Positions 1 through 7,876 of a stretch of 64,000 nt of DNA are shown piece by piece (within the stretch, counting starts at the first letter, position 1; each line of letters opens with the position of its first letter). Both the position numbers and the translations under genes were made by a program. The notes below the pieces were generated by a model. It made no database searches. It was given only the letters and a program-made list of their open reading frames with translations, and was not told the origin of the DNA. Where the stretch lies: positions 58,913 through 122,912 of the forward strand of contig NZ_CAAGHK010000024.1 of the NCBI RefSeq assembly GCF_900769625.1, in the 5' to 3' direction. Source of the DNA: an uncultured Clostridium sp. Lineage in GTDB: Bacteria > Bacillota > Clostridia > Clostridiales > Clostridiaceae.

Positions 1-13
1 TTTATTTATATAT

Positions 14-1279
14 CTATTTATTAGTCTTTCCTAAACCATTTAATATAAGATTTAGTATTACACCAACTATTGCTGCAAAGCTTAAACCTGACATTGTAAT
101 AGTATCGGTAATTCTTATTCCTATTACTATTCCATATTTATCTTCAATCATTTTTCCAGCAAATCCCATTATTAATATAGAAGCCATTACAATAATGTTC
201 TTCCAGTTCATTTTAACTTTTTCAGTCTTAATAGTCTTTACACCTACAAGAGCTATCATTGTGAACAGCATTAAGCTTATGCCTCCCATTACACATGAAG
301 GAATAGTTCTTATTGCCATTCCAAATTTAGAAACAAAGCTTAAGACAATTGCAAAAACTGCTGCTAATCTTAGAAGTGAAGGATCATAATTTTTAGTTAT
401 TGCTAATACTCCTGTATTTTCACCATAAGTTGTATTTGCTGGTCCTCCAAGTAATGATGCACTGATAGTAGCAAGACCGTCACCTAATAAAGTTCTATTT
501 AATCCTGGATCTTTTATAAAGTCTTTTCCTACAACTTGACCATTTGTTGTTATATCCCCAATATGTTCCATGAATGTAGCAAGTACTACTGGTGCTATCA
601 TCATTATTGCTCCTGCGCTAAACTTAGGAAGTGAAAAATTTGGTACTGATACCATCTGAGCACTTGCTATTGCGCCTGTATCAACTAATCCTGTAAAAAC
701 TGATGTTGTGTATCCAACTGCAACACCACACAGTATTGCAACCTGAGATATAAATCCTTTTCCGAAGTATTTCACTAAAAGTGTTGTTCCAAGTGTCACT
801 GCTGCAATTAAAATATTTGTCTTAGCCATATCTAACGCTGTAGGAATTAAATTTAATCCTATTACCATAATCATTGGTCCGACTACCTGCGCTGGTAAAA
901 CTGACTTTAATCTATCTATACCAATCTTCTTAATTAAGAATGCCATTATTACATATATCAATCCTGCTACTAAGATTCCTCCCTGAGCATATCTTAAATC
1001 GCCATATGTTTCCCTTACTGCTATAATTACTGGAATAAATGCAAATGATGAACCTAAGAATACAGGAACCTTTCTCTTAGTACATGCGTGAAAAATAAGA
1101 GTTCCAAGTCCTGCACAAAATAATGCTACTGATATATCCAGACCTGTTAGTATTGGTACTAACACTGTTGATCCAAACATAGCAATTAGATGCTGAAGAG
1201 CCATTATTACTTTTATACTGGTTTTCTTTACAGAAGACTCCTCAATGCTTTTCGATGTGATTTCTGTTAATTCTGACAT
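14..1279 (-). CDS. pyrP: Uracil permease, NCS2 (uracil/xanthine permease) family
   Basis: A polytopic membrane protein of 421 aa that imports uracil by proton symport for the salvage pathway. The sequence is a run of hydrophobic segments. Family marks include an early QHLIAMFGSTVLVP segment, an ATFMEHIGD segment (the conserved acidic residue of NCS2 carriers) and a GGPANTTYGENTGV segment (the substrate and counter-ion region). The start is the ATG of MSELTEI, because an AGGAGGT site lies 5 nt upstream of it; a reading frame opening 15 nt earlier would put the ribosome site inside the gene. The leader carries a PyrR-type RNA site, which points to uracil rather than xanthine as substrate. No other pyrimidine gene is adjacent. 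Confidence 0.93.
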   Translation of the reverse strand: MSELTEITSKSIEESSVKKTSIKVIMALQHLIAMFGSTVLVPILTGLDISVALFCAGLGTLIFHACTKRKVPVFLGSSFAFIPVIIAVRETYGDLRYAQGGILVAGLIYVIMAFLIKKIGIDRLKSVLPAQVVGPMIMVIGLNLIPTALDMAKTNILIAAVTLGTTLLVKYFGKGFISQVAILCGVAVGYTTSVFTGLVDTGAIASAQMVSVPNFSLPKFSAGAIMMIAPVVLATFMEHIGDITTNGQVVGKDFIKDPGLNRTLLGDGLATISASLLGGPANTTYGENTGVLAITKNYDPSLLRLAAVFAIVLSFVSKFGMAIRTIPSCVMGGISLMLFTMIALVGVKTIKTEKVKMNWKNIIVMASILIMGFAGKMIEDKYGIVIGIRITDTITMSGLSFAAIVGVILNLILNGLGKTNK

Positions 1280-1315
1280 ACAATACCTCCTCAAATTTAA
1301 AAGAAGAAAATTACT

Positions 1316-1364
1316 TTCTCCCTTTTTAGCCTCTCTGGACTAGAATTAAAAGATGTCGTTGAAT
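1316..1364 (-). promoter_or_regulatory. PyrR-binding RNA element in the uracil permease leader
   Basis: On the minus strand the leader reads TCTAGTCCAGAGAGGCTA, which matches the conserved PyrR binding loop (AGTCCAGAGAGGCT). TAG/CTA closes the upper stem and CTTTT/AAAAG forms a lower stem across a purine-containing bulge. PyrR binds this loop when UMP is high. In Bacillus it drives a terminator; here the element lies only about 35 nt from the start codon, with just a weak AU-rich hairpin after it, so control could also act on translation. Confidence 0.85.
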
Positions 1365-1414
1365 AATTTAAATATTTATTTATAAATTTAAAATGTCCTA
1401 CAAATTTCTATCAA

Positions 1415-1443
1415 ATTATAACACCATATAAGGCATAGTTCAA
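1415..1443 (-). promoter_or_regulatory. Sigma-A promoter of the uracil permease gene
   Basis: TTGAAC and TATAAT on the minus strand are separated by 17 nt, with a TG one base before the -10 (extended -10). Transcription would begin about 130 nt before the start codon and run through the PyrR element. Confidence 0.65.
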
Positions 1444-1553
1444 CAAAAATAAATAATATTTTAAAAGTAAAAATTTAACTTGACATATCTTAAATTAAAA
1501 ACTGGTTATTTGTATATAATATGTGTGTATTAAAAATTTATGAAGGTGATTGT

Positions 1554-2285
1554 ATGAAATTTAAAAAATTTGCTAAGATGATTTGTTTCGCTTTATTAAT
1601 ACCAACTATATTTTCATTTAATATATGTACTGCTAATGCAAAAGAAAAAAATGAATCTAGAAGCGAAGCAAAAGTTATCTATCTTACTTTCGATGACGGT
1701 CCTGCTGGCAAAATCACAAATAATGTATTAGATATATTAAAAGAAAATGAAGTTCATGCAACATTTTTCCTCATTGGCTCTCAGATTAAAGATCAGGAAG
1801 ATCTAGTCAAAAGAATTTATTACGAAGGTCATTCTATTGGTCTCCATAGCATGACTCATAAAAAGAACTGCCTATACTGCTCAAATGAACAGTTTTTAAA
1901 GGAAATGCTCGATACTCAACAGCTTATAAGTACAATTATACCAATAAAACCAGCCATACTTCGTTTCCCTTTTGGATGCAACAATAATACATATAAAATA
2001 TCTCAGTCAATGGTAGACTTACTTCATGAAAATAATCTTAAAATTTATGACTGGAACACTGACAGCGGTGATGGTGCAAATCCTAACTCTGCTCCATCCA
2101 CACTCTTTAAAAATTCGAAAAGTAATAAAGACAGAGTTGTACTTTTAATGCATTGCGGTTATCTAAGCAAAAATTCAGTAAAAGCTCTTCCTTGTATTAT
2201 TAATTACTATAAAGATAATGGATATGAATTTAAGACAATTGATGAAAATACCCCTGAAGAATTCCATTTTATGAAACATAAATAA
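1554..2285 (+). CDS. Secreted polysaccharide deacetylase (NodB homology domain)
   Basis: A 243 aa carbohydrate esterase 4 protein, expected to remove N-acetyl groups from peptidoglycan or another cell-wall glycan. An N-terminal signal peptide (residues 1-28) has a lysine-rich start and a hydrophobic core ending in ANA. All five NodB motifs are visible: TFDDG (45-49), HSMTH (98-102, metal ligands), RFPFG (137-141), DWN (166-168) and LMH (198-200). The start chosen is the ATG preceded by GAAGGTGAT; an upstream in-frame ATG has no ribosome site. PdaA- or PgdA-like roles (spore cortex or lysozyme resistance) cannot be told apart from sequence alone. It stands alone, convergent with the tryptophan transporter. 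Confidence 0.9.
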   Translation: MKFKKFAKMICFALLIPTIFSFNICTANAKEKNESRSEAKVIYLTFDDGPAGKITNNVLDILKENEVHATFFLIGSQIKDQEDLVKRIYYEGHSIGLHSMTHKKNCLYCSNEQFLKEMLDTQQLISTIIPIKPAILRFPFGCNNNTYKISQSMVDLLHENNLKIYDWNTDSGDGANPNSAPSTLFKNSKSNKDRVVLLMHCGYLSKNSVKALPCIINYYKDNGYEFKTIDENTPEEFHFMKHK

Positions 2286-2296
2286 AAGTATAAAAA

Positions 2297-2332
2297 TAGC
2301 CTGATATAAAATATTATCTTTATATCAGGCTA
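2297..2332. terminator. Bidirectional terminator between the deacetylase and trpP
   Basis: A 14-bp perfect inverted repeat (TAGCCTGATATAAA and its complement) with a 8-nt loop sits between two convergent genes. A-rich sequence on one flank and T-rich sequence on the other allow it to serve both. Confidence 0.85.
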
Positions 2333-2343
2333 AAAGTTACTTT

Positions 2344-2886
2344 TTATTTCGCAATATAAGCTCCTGTTACAGAGGCTGTTCTTTCAACAATTTTAAATAA
2401 TGCAAAACCTAAAATTGTATTAATTACTGCTGCTGTAAGTACTACACTTACAAATAATTCTATAAATGCACTTGCTTGAATTCCACCGATTATAATTGCT
2501 ACTGTTATAAATAATGTTCCACTTATTGTTGTACCAATTAGAAGTATAATCATCATTAATTTATTTGCATCAAGTCTATTTCTAATCATTGTGATTAACG
2601 CAAATATTATATTAGTAGTAATAAATTTATCAACTATATTTGGTATTTGTCCCATTGGCATTTTTGTTGTCATTGCTGCAAATAATCCAACAGCTATACC
2701 ACAGATTAAATTAGTTTTATAGTCTTTATTGTATATCATTATTATAAAAAGCATAGCTAGTGATAAATCCGGCTGCATGCTTATTCCGAAAAGCGGAATT
2801 GCTGGTGTTATCTGATGTAAAATTGCTCCTATCGCTATTAATATTGCATTTGTAGCCATTCTCTTTGTATTTAAATTTGTATTCAT
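2344..2886 (-). CDS. trpP: Tryptophan transporter TrpP
   Basis: A 180 aa membrane protein with about five hydrophobic segments, resembling the TrpP family of Gram-positive tryptophan uptake proteins, which are related to ECF S components. The N-terminus (NTKRMATNAILIAIGAILH), the GISMQPDLSLAMLF segment and the overall length fit that family. An AAGGAGAG site precedes the ATG. The strongest support is upstream: a T-box leader whose specifier codon reads TGG (Trp), so expression should rise when tRNA-Trp is uncharged. Residual doubt concerns transport specificity only. Confidence 0.9.
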   Translation of the reverse strand: MNTNLNTKRMATNAILIAIGAILHQITPAIPLFGISMQPDLSLAMLFIIMIYNKDYKTNLICGIAVGLFAAMTTKMPMGQIPNIVDKFITTNIIFALITMIRNRLDANKLMMIILLIGTTISGTLFITVAIIIGGIQASAFIELFVSVVLTAAVINTILGFALFKIVERTASVTGAYIAK

Positions 2887-3083
2887 AATAAAATCTCTCC
2901 TTTTAAATCAATTCAATTTATTGCTGTTATTTCTTCTTTTAATTTTTTCTGATAACTCTCTTTCATAACATAAGTATCAACCCCCACTGATAATAATCAG
3001 TTAGTTATTTGGAGCTGGCAGTAATTTGAACAAATTTATTATTAAAAGAAACCATTATGGGAATCTAAGATAAATAAAAAAAA

Positions 3084-3350
3084 CGTCCTATTTATAATAA
3101 ATAGGACGGATATATCCGCGTTGCCACCTAAATTGTATCTTCTTTTAACAAAAATACCACTCAACTTCAAGTACTAACATACTCTATTCGCTGTAACGTG
3201 CGACACACGACTCAACTACTAACTATTTATTATAAACAGCTTTCATATTGCTTCTCTGAGGCCCATTCACCATTAGCTTCTGTGCTGAAATCTCACCATA
3301 ATCAGCTCTCTTTGACATTGCATCATGACTACTATTCCTCTTCTTGGAAT
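3084..3350 (-). promoter_or_regulatory. T-box riboswitch (tRNA-Trp) upstream of trpP
   Basis: The minus strand carries the T-box core AGGTGGCAACGCGG (3116-3129). It is followed by a terminator hairpin (11-bp stem CGTCCTATTTA plus complement, 3084-3108) and a long T-rich tail. The 5' part holds a stem I with AGTAGTCATGATGC and GAGAGCTGA-type elements. The specifier bulge reads GAATGGG, which gives the codon TGG at 3263-3265. Uncharged tRNA-Trp should stabilise the antiterminator and switch on trpP. The 200 nt between this terminator and the trpP start hold no gene I can support. Confidence 0.93.
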
Positions 3351-3365
3351 TTAATGTATATTTAT

Positions 3366-3394
3366 ATATTATCCACTAATTAATAAATTGTCAA
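3366..3394 (-). promoter_or_regulatory. Sigma-A promoter of the trpP T-box transcript
   Basis: TTGACA, a 17-nt spacer and TAATAT on the minus strand. It is placed immediately upstream of the T-box leader and just past the stop codon of the EAL-domain gene. Confidence 0.75.
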
Positions 3395-3400
3395 TACTAT

Positions 3401-4732
3401 TCACAAAACTTTTCCAACAATATTTATAATTTCTTCAAACGGCCTTGGTCTGCTGAAATAATACCCTTGAACAAAATCACAATAAATAGCTTTCAGATAT
3501 TCAACCTGTTCTTCCTCTTCAACACCTTCTGCAACCACTTCTATACCAAGCTGATGTGACAATCTTATGATACTCTCAACAATGCATTTTTCCTTTGGAT
3601 TACTGCATAAATCTATTATAAAACTTCTATCAATTTTTAATACATCAATCGGCAGTCTTGTAAAATAGCTTAATGAGGAATATCCTGTCCCAAAATCATC
3701 TAAAGCTATTGTTATACCCATTGATTTAATTTCTTCCAAAACTCTAACATTTTTCTCAAATGACTTCATGAACATACTTTCAGTTATTTCAAATTCAAGA
3801 TATCTTGATGGTATTTTATACTTTTTAATCAATGTTCTAAGTACATTAACAACTATTTCTTCCTGAAACTGAACTTCTGATAAATTAACAGCTATTTTAA
3901 AATCATCATAACCAGCTACTATTAAATATTTTATTTTTTTACATACCTCTTCAAGGACAAAAGTACCTATCGGAACAATCATTTTAGATTCTTCTGCCAG
4001 ATGAATAAATTTCCCTGGACTTACCTGACCAAATTTTTTGTTATTCCATCTCGCAAGCGCTTCAAATCCTTTTACTGTAGAATTCTCCAGCAATACTTTT
4101 GGCTGATATACAACATAAATTTCGTTATTATACAATGAAGTTCTCAGTTCCTTTTGAAGTGCATATTCCTGAATAACCTTATTTCCCATTTCATTACTAA
4201 AAAACTTATATTTATTCTTTCCATTCTGCTTTGCTTCATACATAGCTATGTCTGCATTTTTCATAAGAATATTATAATTTATTCCATCTTCAGGAATCAT
4301 AGTTATTCCCATACTAATAGTTAAGTATATCTGTTCCTGAGGCTGTTTGAATATATTAAATATTTTCTGGACTGTATCTCTTATTTCCGATTTACAATTA
4401 GCATTCCTTTGAAATAATATAAATGTATTTCCACTATATCTGCACATTAATATATCCTCATTAAGAGATTCTCTTATTGTATCACTTACATTTTTAAGTA
4501 TGACATCTCCAAACTCATGTCCAAAGGAGTCGTTTACATGCTTAAAATTATCAATATCAAATAATATTAATGCTGATACTTTATCATTTAATATACAATT
4601 TCTAATATTATTTTTTACTTCTTCTTTAAATCTGTCTATGCTTGGTAATAACGTTATTCTGTCATATTCAATAAATGTTGTTTCTTCTAAGTCATGGTAT
4701 TGCTCAAGCTTGCTTATTTCCCCCTTAACCAT
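3401..4732 (-). CDS. Cyclic di-GMP phosphodiesterase: degenerate GGDEF plus intact EAL domain
   Basis: A 443 aa cytoplasmic protein. The N-terminal GGDEF domain (about residues 25-180) keeps the fold (FDIDNFKHVNDSFGH) but its signature reads SGNTF rather than GGDEF, so cyclase activity is unlikely. The C-terminal EAL domain (about 190-440) has the EALARW signature, NLSEVQF, EITES, DDFGTGYSSL, KIDRSF, VAEGVE and QGYYF motifs, that is, the metal and catalytic residues of an active phosphodiesterase. No transmembrane or PAS sensor is present. The ATG start is preferred: AAAGGA lies 9 nt before it, whereas it touches an alternative TTG. It follows a tiny membrane-peptide gene and may be co-transcribed with it. 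Role inferred: c-di-GMP breakdown. Confidence 0.9.
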   Translation of the reverse strand: MVKGEISKLEQYHDLEETTFIEYDRITLLPSIDRFKEEVKNNIRNCILNDKVSALILFDIDNFKHVNDSFGHEFGDVILKNVSDTIRESLNEDILMCRYSGNTFILFQRNANCKSEIRDTVQKIFNIFKQPQEQIYLTISMGITMIPEDGINYNILMKNADIAMYEAKQNGKNKYKFFSNEMGNKVIQEYALQKELRTSLYNNEIYVVYQPKVLLENSTVKGFEALARWNNKKFGQVSPGKFIHLAEESKMIVPIGTFVLEEVCKKIKYLIVAGYDDFKIAVNLSEVQFQEEIVVNVLRTLIKKYKIPSRYLEFEITESMFMKSFEKNVRVLEEIKSMGITIALDDFGTGYSSLSYFTRLPIDVLKIDRSFIIDLCSNPKEKCIVESIIRLSHQLGIEVVAEGVEEEEQVEYLKAIYCDFVQGYYFSRPRPFEEIINIVGKVL

Positions 4733-4753
4733 ATCCAACAATCCTTTATAACT

Positions 4754-4855
4754 TTATTTATTACTTTCTTTTTTATTATCCTTTGCAAGTGATGCTACTA
4801 AGGCTGCTGCAGCAACAATTACTGTTATAATTTTTCCACTCTTTTTTAAATTCAT
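4754..4855 (-). CDS. Small single-pass membrane peptide, 33 aa
   Basis: A short gene with a strong ribosome site (AGGAGG, 7 nt before the ATG). The product starts MNLKKSGKIITVIVAAAALV: a basic N-terminus, one hydrophobic Ala/Val-rich segment (about residues 9-24) and a charged tail (KDNKKESNK). It ends 21 nt before the start of the GGDEF-EAL gene on the same strand, so the two probably form one transcript. The function is unknown. The good ribosome site and sensible membrane topology argue that it is translated. Confidence 0.6.
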   Translation of the reverse strand: MNLKKSGKIITVIVAAAALVASLAKDNKKESNK

Positions 4856-4887
4856 ATTGATGTTCCTCCTATAATACCTAGATAATT

Positions 4888-5076
4888 TTACTTAAATTGA
4901 TTCATCTCTATATTATATTCATATCCTATATTCTGAAGTTTATTTTTTAAAAATTCTTCATCTAAGCTTAAATCGCTACATAATAAATTTAATGAACTAT
5001 ATTCGTCTCTTAATTTTGTATTAATAAAACTAAGTAGCATAACAGGATCCATACTTTTCATATCTTCATTTGTCAT
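4888..5076 (-). CDS. DUF4250 domain protein, 62 aa
   Basis: A small acidic protein with a start like MTNEDMKSMDPVMLLSFINT followed by KLRDEYSSL, the conserved pattern (M-D-P-x-x-L-L-S-x-x-N-x-K-L-R-D) of the DUF4250 family found widely in Clostridia. An AAGGAGAAC site precedes the ATG. It lies upstream of the 33-aa membrane peptide and the EAL protein on the same strand with short gaps, so it may be the first gene of that unit. No biochemical role is known. Confidence 0.75.
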   Translation of the reverse strand: MTNEDMKSMDPVMLLSFINTKLRDEYSSLNLLCSDLSLDEEFLKNKLQNIGYEYNIEMNQFK

Positions 5077-5257
5077 ATTATTGTTCTCCTTAGATTCTGC
5101 ATTAGTATAAGTATTATGCTTAACTTCAAAAAGATATTGCTTATATCAATTATAATTAAGCATAAACTATCCTTGTATTACAAATATATACCATATTACT
5201 GCTATATACAACTACTATTAATATAACATATATTTACATAGTAATAAATACTTATTA

Positions 5258-6124
5258 TTATTCTTCATCATAAACATCAAGGAATGAATATTTTTTATCA
5301 CCCTTCTGCCATCCTAATATTCCGTCCATACTTACATTTTCAGCTGCTTTAAAAATAGATTTTTCTACGCCGTTAAAGTTTTCCTTTAACTGCTTTATTA
5401 AATCTTTTATTTCATATCTCTTATTTCCGATCTTCTCAGCCGCAACCATACAAGCACAGTTTAAAGGCCATATTCCAGCATTATTTATAAACCTCTTTAT
5501 GTATTCTTCTTCTATATAATACATTGGTCTTATAAGTTCAAGATTTTCAAAATTCTTTGATTTTAATTTAGGCATCATTGTCTTAAAGTTACCTGCATAA
5601 AGTACATTAAGCATTGTAGTTTCAATAACGTCACTAAAATGATGACCTAATGCAAGCTTATTACATCCAAATTCCTGTGCTTTTGCATATAATGAACCTC
5701 TTCTCATTCTTGCACATAAATAACATGGATAATCCTTTGCCATTTTATCAACAACGTCAAAAATTCCTGACTCATATATATGTATTGGTATATCAAGATG
5801 CTCGCAGTTTTCAATCAATAATTTTTTTATTTCTGGATGATATCCTGGATCCATTGCCAGAAAAACAAGATCAAATTTTACCTGACCATGTTTTTGAAGC
5901 TCCTGAAGAAGCTTTGCCAAAAGCATGCTGTCTTTTCCACCAGAAATTCCTACAGCTATCTTGTCACCTTCTTCTATAAGCTTATATTCCTTCACAGCCT
6001 TTACAAACTTTGACCAGATATGTTTTCTATATGTTTTTACAATGCTTCTTTCAATATCCTTTAAAGGCTTCTTTTCACCTTCTGGAATAATTCGTGGGCA
6101 TCCCTTCCCTGCAATTGTACTCAT
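5258..6124 (-). CDS. ttcA: TtcA-family tRNA thiolation enzyme (PP-loop ATPase)
   Basis: A 288 aa N-type ATP pyrophosphatase predicted to install 2-thiocytidine (or a related thiolation) in tRNA. The PP-loop SGGKDSMLLAKLL is at about residues 59-71. A CYLCARMRRG motif (near 134-143) supplies two Cys, and NCACMVA near residue 223 supplies more, consistent with the Fe-S or disulfide-forming cysteines of the TtcA/TtuA group. LGHHFSDVIETTMLN is the family's second ATP-site motif. The ribosome site GAGGTGAA precedes the ATG. Clostridial homologs are often annotated only as ATP-binding protein, so the exact tRNA position is inferred. Confidence 0.8.
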   Translation of the reverse strand: MSTIAGKGCPRIIPEGEKKPLKDIERSIVKTYRKHIWSKFVKAVKEYKLIEEGDKIAVGISGGKDSMLLAKLLQELQKHGQVKFDLVFLAMDPGYHPEIKKLLIENCEHLDIPIHIYESGIFDVVDKMAKDYPCYLCARMRRGSLYAKAQEFGCNKLALGHHFSDVIETTMLNVLYAGNFKTMMPKLKSKNFENLELIRPMYYIEEEYIKRFINNAGIWPLNCACMVAAEKIGNKRYEIKDLIKQLKENFNGVEKSIFKAAENVSMDGILGWQKGDKKYSFLDVYDEE

Positions 6125-6479
6125 TTATTCTTCACCTCATTATCTTAATGACATCTTGTTCGATATCGCTATGTTACTACTATTAATTGTAATACATATT
6201 TATTTAAAAGTTTATAATGAAGTACTAATAATTACAAGTATTTTTATTATATATATTACAATATGTATTTTACATATAGTTCAAAAAATCCTGTAAGGAT
6301 TTTCACCTTCATTATCAATTGTCTACTGTCCATTGTAAATTGCACTAATTAATATCTTTCTTAAATATTATCATTTTCTTATTTTTATATAAATATGCTC
6401 TATATTGACTATTATTTTTAAAATTCTGTTTTATAATAGTACTAGAATTTAAAATTAATCAAATGGATGGTGAATATTA
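6125..6479. other. 355-nt divergent intergenic region
   Basis: The region separates ttcA (minus) and the PspC-domain gene (plus). It contains one copy of the dispersed repeat described separately and, before the PspC gene, TTGACT and TATAAT separated by 21 nt, too wide to be a convincing promoter. I see no reading frame worth calling. Confidence 0.6.
6283..6342 (-). repeat. Dispersed intergenic repeat, copy 1
   Basis: Read on the minus strand, CAATTTACAATGGACAGT and a second ACAATTG arm are followed by the palindrome AAATCCTTACAGGATTT. Four other copies with the same layout occur in the window. Confidence 0.65.
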
Positions 6480-6695
6480 ATGACTGAAAAGAAAAAACTT
6501 TATAAGGATGTTTCAAGAAAAAAAGTATGTGGCGTTCTTGCTGGTTTTTCTGATTATATTAACGGTGACATAACACTAATACGAGTATTATTTGTACTTA
6601 TAGCAATTGAATTTTTCCCTTCAGCAGTTCTTGCATATTTTATATGTGCCTTGATAATGCCTGATAAAAAAGAAATTTTTAACGATATTGATTGA
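6480..6695 (+). CDS. PspC domain protein
   Basis: A 71 aa protein consisting essentially of one PspC domain. The start KKLYKDVSRKKVCGVLAGFS is followed by a hydrophobic hairpin (about residues 35-62) and a short charged tail. PspC proteins sit in the membrane and in enterobacteria act in phage-shock and envelope-stress signalling; in Firmicutes they usually stand alone, as here. GGATGGTGA serves as ribosome site. The function in this organism is not established. Confidence 0.85.
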   Translation: MTEKKKLYKDVSRKKVCGVLAGFSDYINGDITLIRVLFVLIAIEFFPSAVLAYFICALIMPDKKEIFNDID

Positions 6696-6783
6696 GATTT
6701 GCAAATAATGTGATAAAATGTTACGTGCTAATATTCTTAATTATTCTTAATTAACAAAAGGGTAAAAATGGAGGTAATTATAC

Positions 6784-7383
6784 GTGGAAAATAAAATATA
6801 CAAAGGAAGATTGTCTGTAAGACAAATAACAATGATTGGAATGCTCTCTGGAATTTCTATCTTCTTAGGATTAACAGGTTTAGGGTTCATACCACTGCCT
6901 ACAATGAGAGCAACTATTATGCACATTCCAGTAATAATCGGAGCTGTTATCGAGGGTCCTGTTGTTGGAGCATTAGTTGGTCTTGTTTTTGGATTATTCT
7001 CAATGTATCAGAATTTTACTCTCCCTGGTCCTACTTCGTTTATCTTTATGAATCCTATTATAGCCATAGTTCCAAGAATTCTTATAGGACTTGTTGCATA
7101 TTATGTATATAGCCTAATTCGTAATAAGATAAAAAAAGAAAGCATAAGCATCGCAATTGCTGCATTACTAGCTACATTTACTAATACTGCCGGTGTTCTT
7201 AGTCTGGCTTATTTATTTTATCTTGAAAAATACTCAGCTGCTTTAGGTATCAATCCTGATACTGCTGCCTTAGCTATTGCTGGAATAGGCATAACAAATG
7301 GTATTCCAGAAGCTATTATAAGTGCTGTCATATGTGTACCGGTAATAATAGCTATTATTAAAATAAAAAAAGGTAGAAATTAA
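6784..7383 (+). CDS. ECF transporter S component (substrate-binding membrane subunit)
   Basis: A 199 aa membrane protein with about six hydrophobic segments, typical of the vitamin-binding S subunits that plug into a shared EcfA/A'/T module. The pattern VRQITMIGMLSGISIFLG, MRATIMHIPVIIGAV, GPVVGALVGLVFGLFSM and FMNPIIAIVPRILIG is characteristic of the PF12822-type group. The start is GTG with GGAGGTAAT 7 nt upstream. No ATPase or T subunit is nearby, so it must use a module encoded elsewhere (group II ECF). The substrate cannot be read from sequence; pantothenate or another vitamin is possible. Confidence 0.85.
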   Translation: MENKIYKGRLSVRQITMIGMLSGISIFLGLTGLGFIPLPTMRATIMHIPVIIGAVIEGPVVGALVGLVFGLFSMYQNFTLPGPTSFIFMNPIIAIVPRILIGLVAYYVYSLIRNKIKKESISIAIAALLATFTNTAGVLSLAYLFYLEKYSAALGINPDTAALAIAGIGITNGIPEAIISAVICVPVIIAIIKIKKGRN

Positions 7384-7390
7384 ACAACAG

Positions 7391-7420
7391 ATAAGCAGGT
7401 ATTTCATATCACCTGCTTAT
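7391..7420 (+). terminator. Terminator of the ECF S-component gene
   Basis: A perfect 10-bp stem ATAAGCAGGT with a 10-nt loop is followed by TTTATTTTGAT. Confidence 0.85.
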
Positions 7421-7562
7421 TTTATTTTGATAATTATAATATTTTATTACTTTTATTCCTTATATTACAAGGGTTATATTTTTTTAAAATACACACAATA
7501 ATACTGCAAAGCAAAGAAGAGTTGCTTAGCAAATAATCCTACATTCAAAGGAGGAATATATT

Positions 7563-7751
7563 ATGTCAAAGAATTCAGCATTAGTACCAGAAGCTAAACA
7601 GGGATTATCAAAATTCAAAACTGAAGTAGCTAGTGAAATGGGAGTTCCATTCACAGATTACAATGGTAATTTATCTTCTAAACAATGCGGTAGCGTTGGT
7701 GGAGAAATGGTTAAAAGAATGGTACAACAATACGAATCTGGCATAAAATAA
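7563..7751 (+). CDS. Alpha/beta-type small acid-soluble spore protein (SASP)
   Basis: A 62 aa DNA-coating protein of the spore core. The germination-protease cleavage region is visible as KTEVASEMGV, and the C-terminal DNA-binding motif as SKQCGSVGGEMVKRMV. These proteins saturate spore DNA, shift it to an A-like form and protect it from UV and heat, then are degraded by Gpr at germination. The AAAGGAGGAA ribosome site is strong. An oddity is a cysteine in the SKQCGSVGG motif, where most family members have a non-Cys residue. A forespore sigma-G promoter is expected but I could not place one with confidence. Confidence 0.93.
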   Translation: MSKNSALVPEAKQGLSKFKTEVASEMGVPFTDYNGNLSSKQCGSVGGEMVKRMVQQYESGIK

Positions 7752-7774
7752 AATCCGTAGTAATGTACCAAAAG

Positions 7775-7800
7775 AAGAGTTATTCATTTGAATAACTCTT
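7775..7800 (+). terminator. Terminator of the SASP gene
   Basis: AAGAGTTATTC pairs with its complement across a 4-nt loop and is followed by TTTTTAGG. Confidence 0.85.
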
Positions 7801-7830
7801 TTTAGGTTCTAAAAAATAATTTTTTAGTAA

Positions 7831-7865
7831 AAGAAATAGCTTCTCGAAAAGAGAAACTATTTCTT
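7831..7865 (-). terminator. Terminator of clpB
   Basis: AAGAAATAG and TTCTC arms pair with GAGAA and CTATTTCTT, beginning 11 nt past the clpB stop. On the minus strand the stem is followed by a T-rich run. Confidence 0.75.
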
Positions 7866-7876
7866 TGTTGTATAAA

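Noticed and set aside
1480..1520. TTGACA (1480) and TATAAT (1515) as the promoter of the polysaccharide deacetylase gene
   Set aside because: The spacer would be 29 nt, far from the usual 16-18; neither box has a partner at proper distance.
6405..6437. TTGACT and TATAAT before the PspC-domain gene as a promoter
   Set aside because: Spacer of 21 nt is too long for a normal sigma-A promoter; kept only as a remark.
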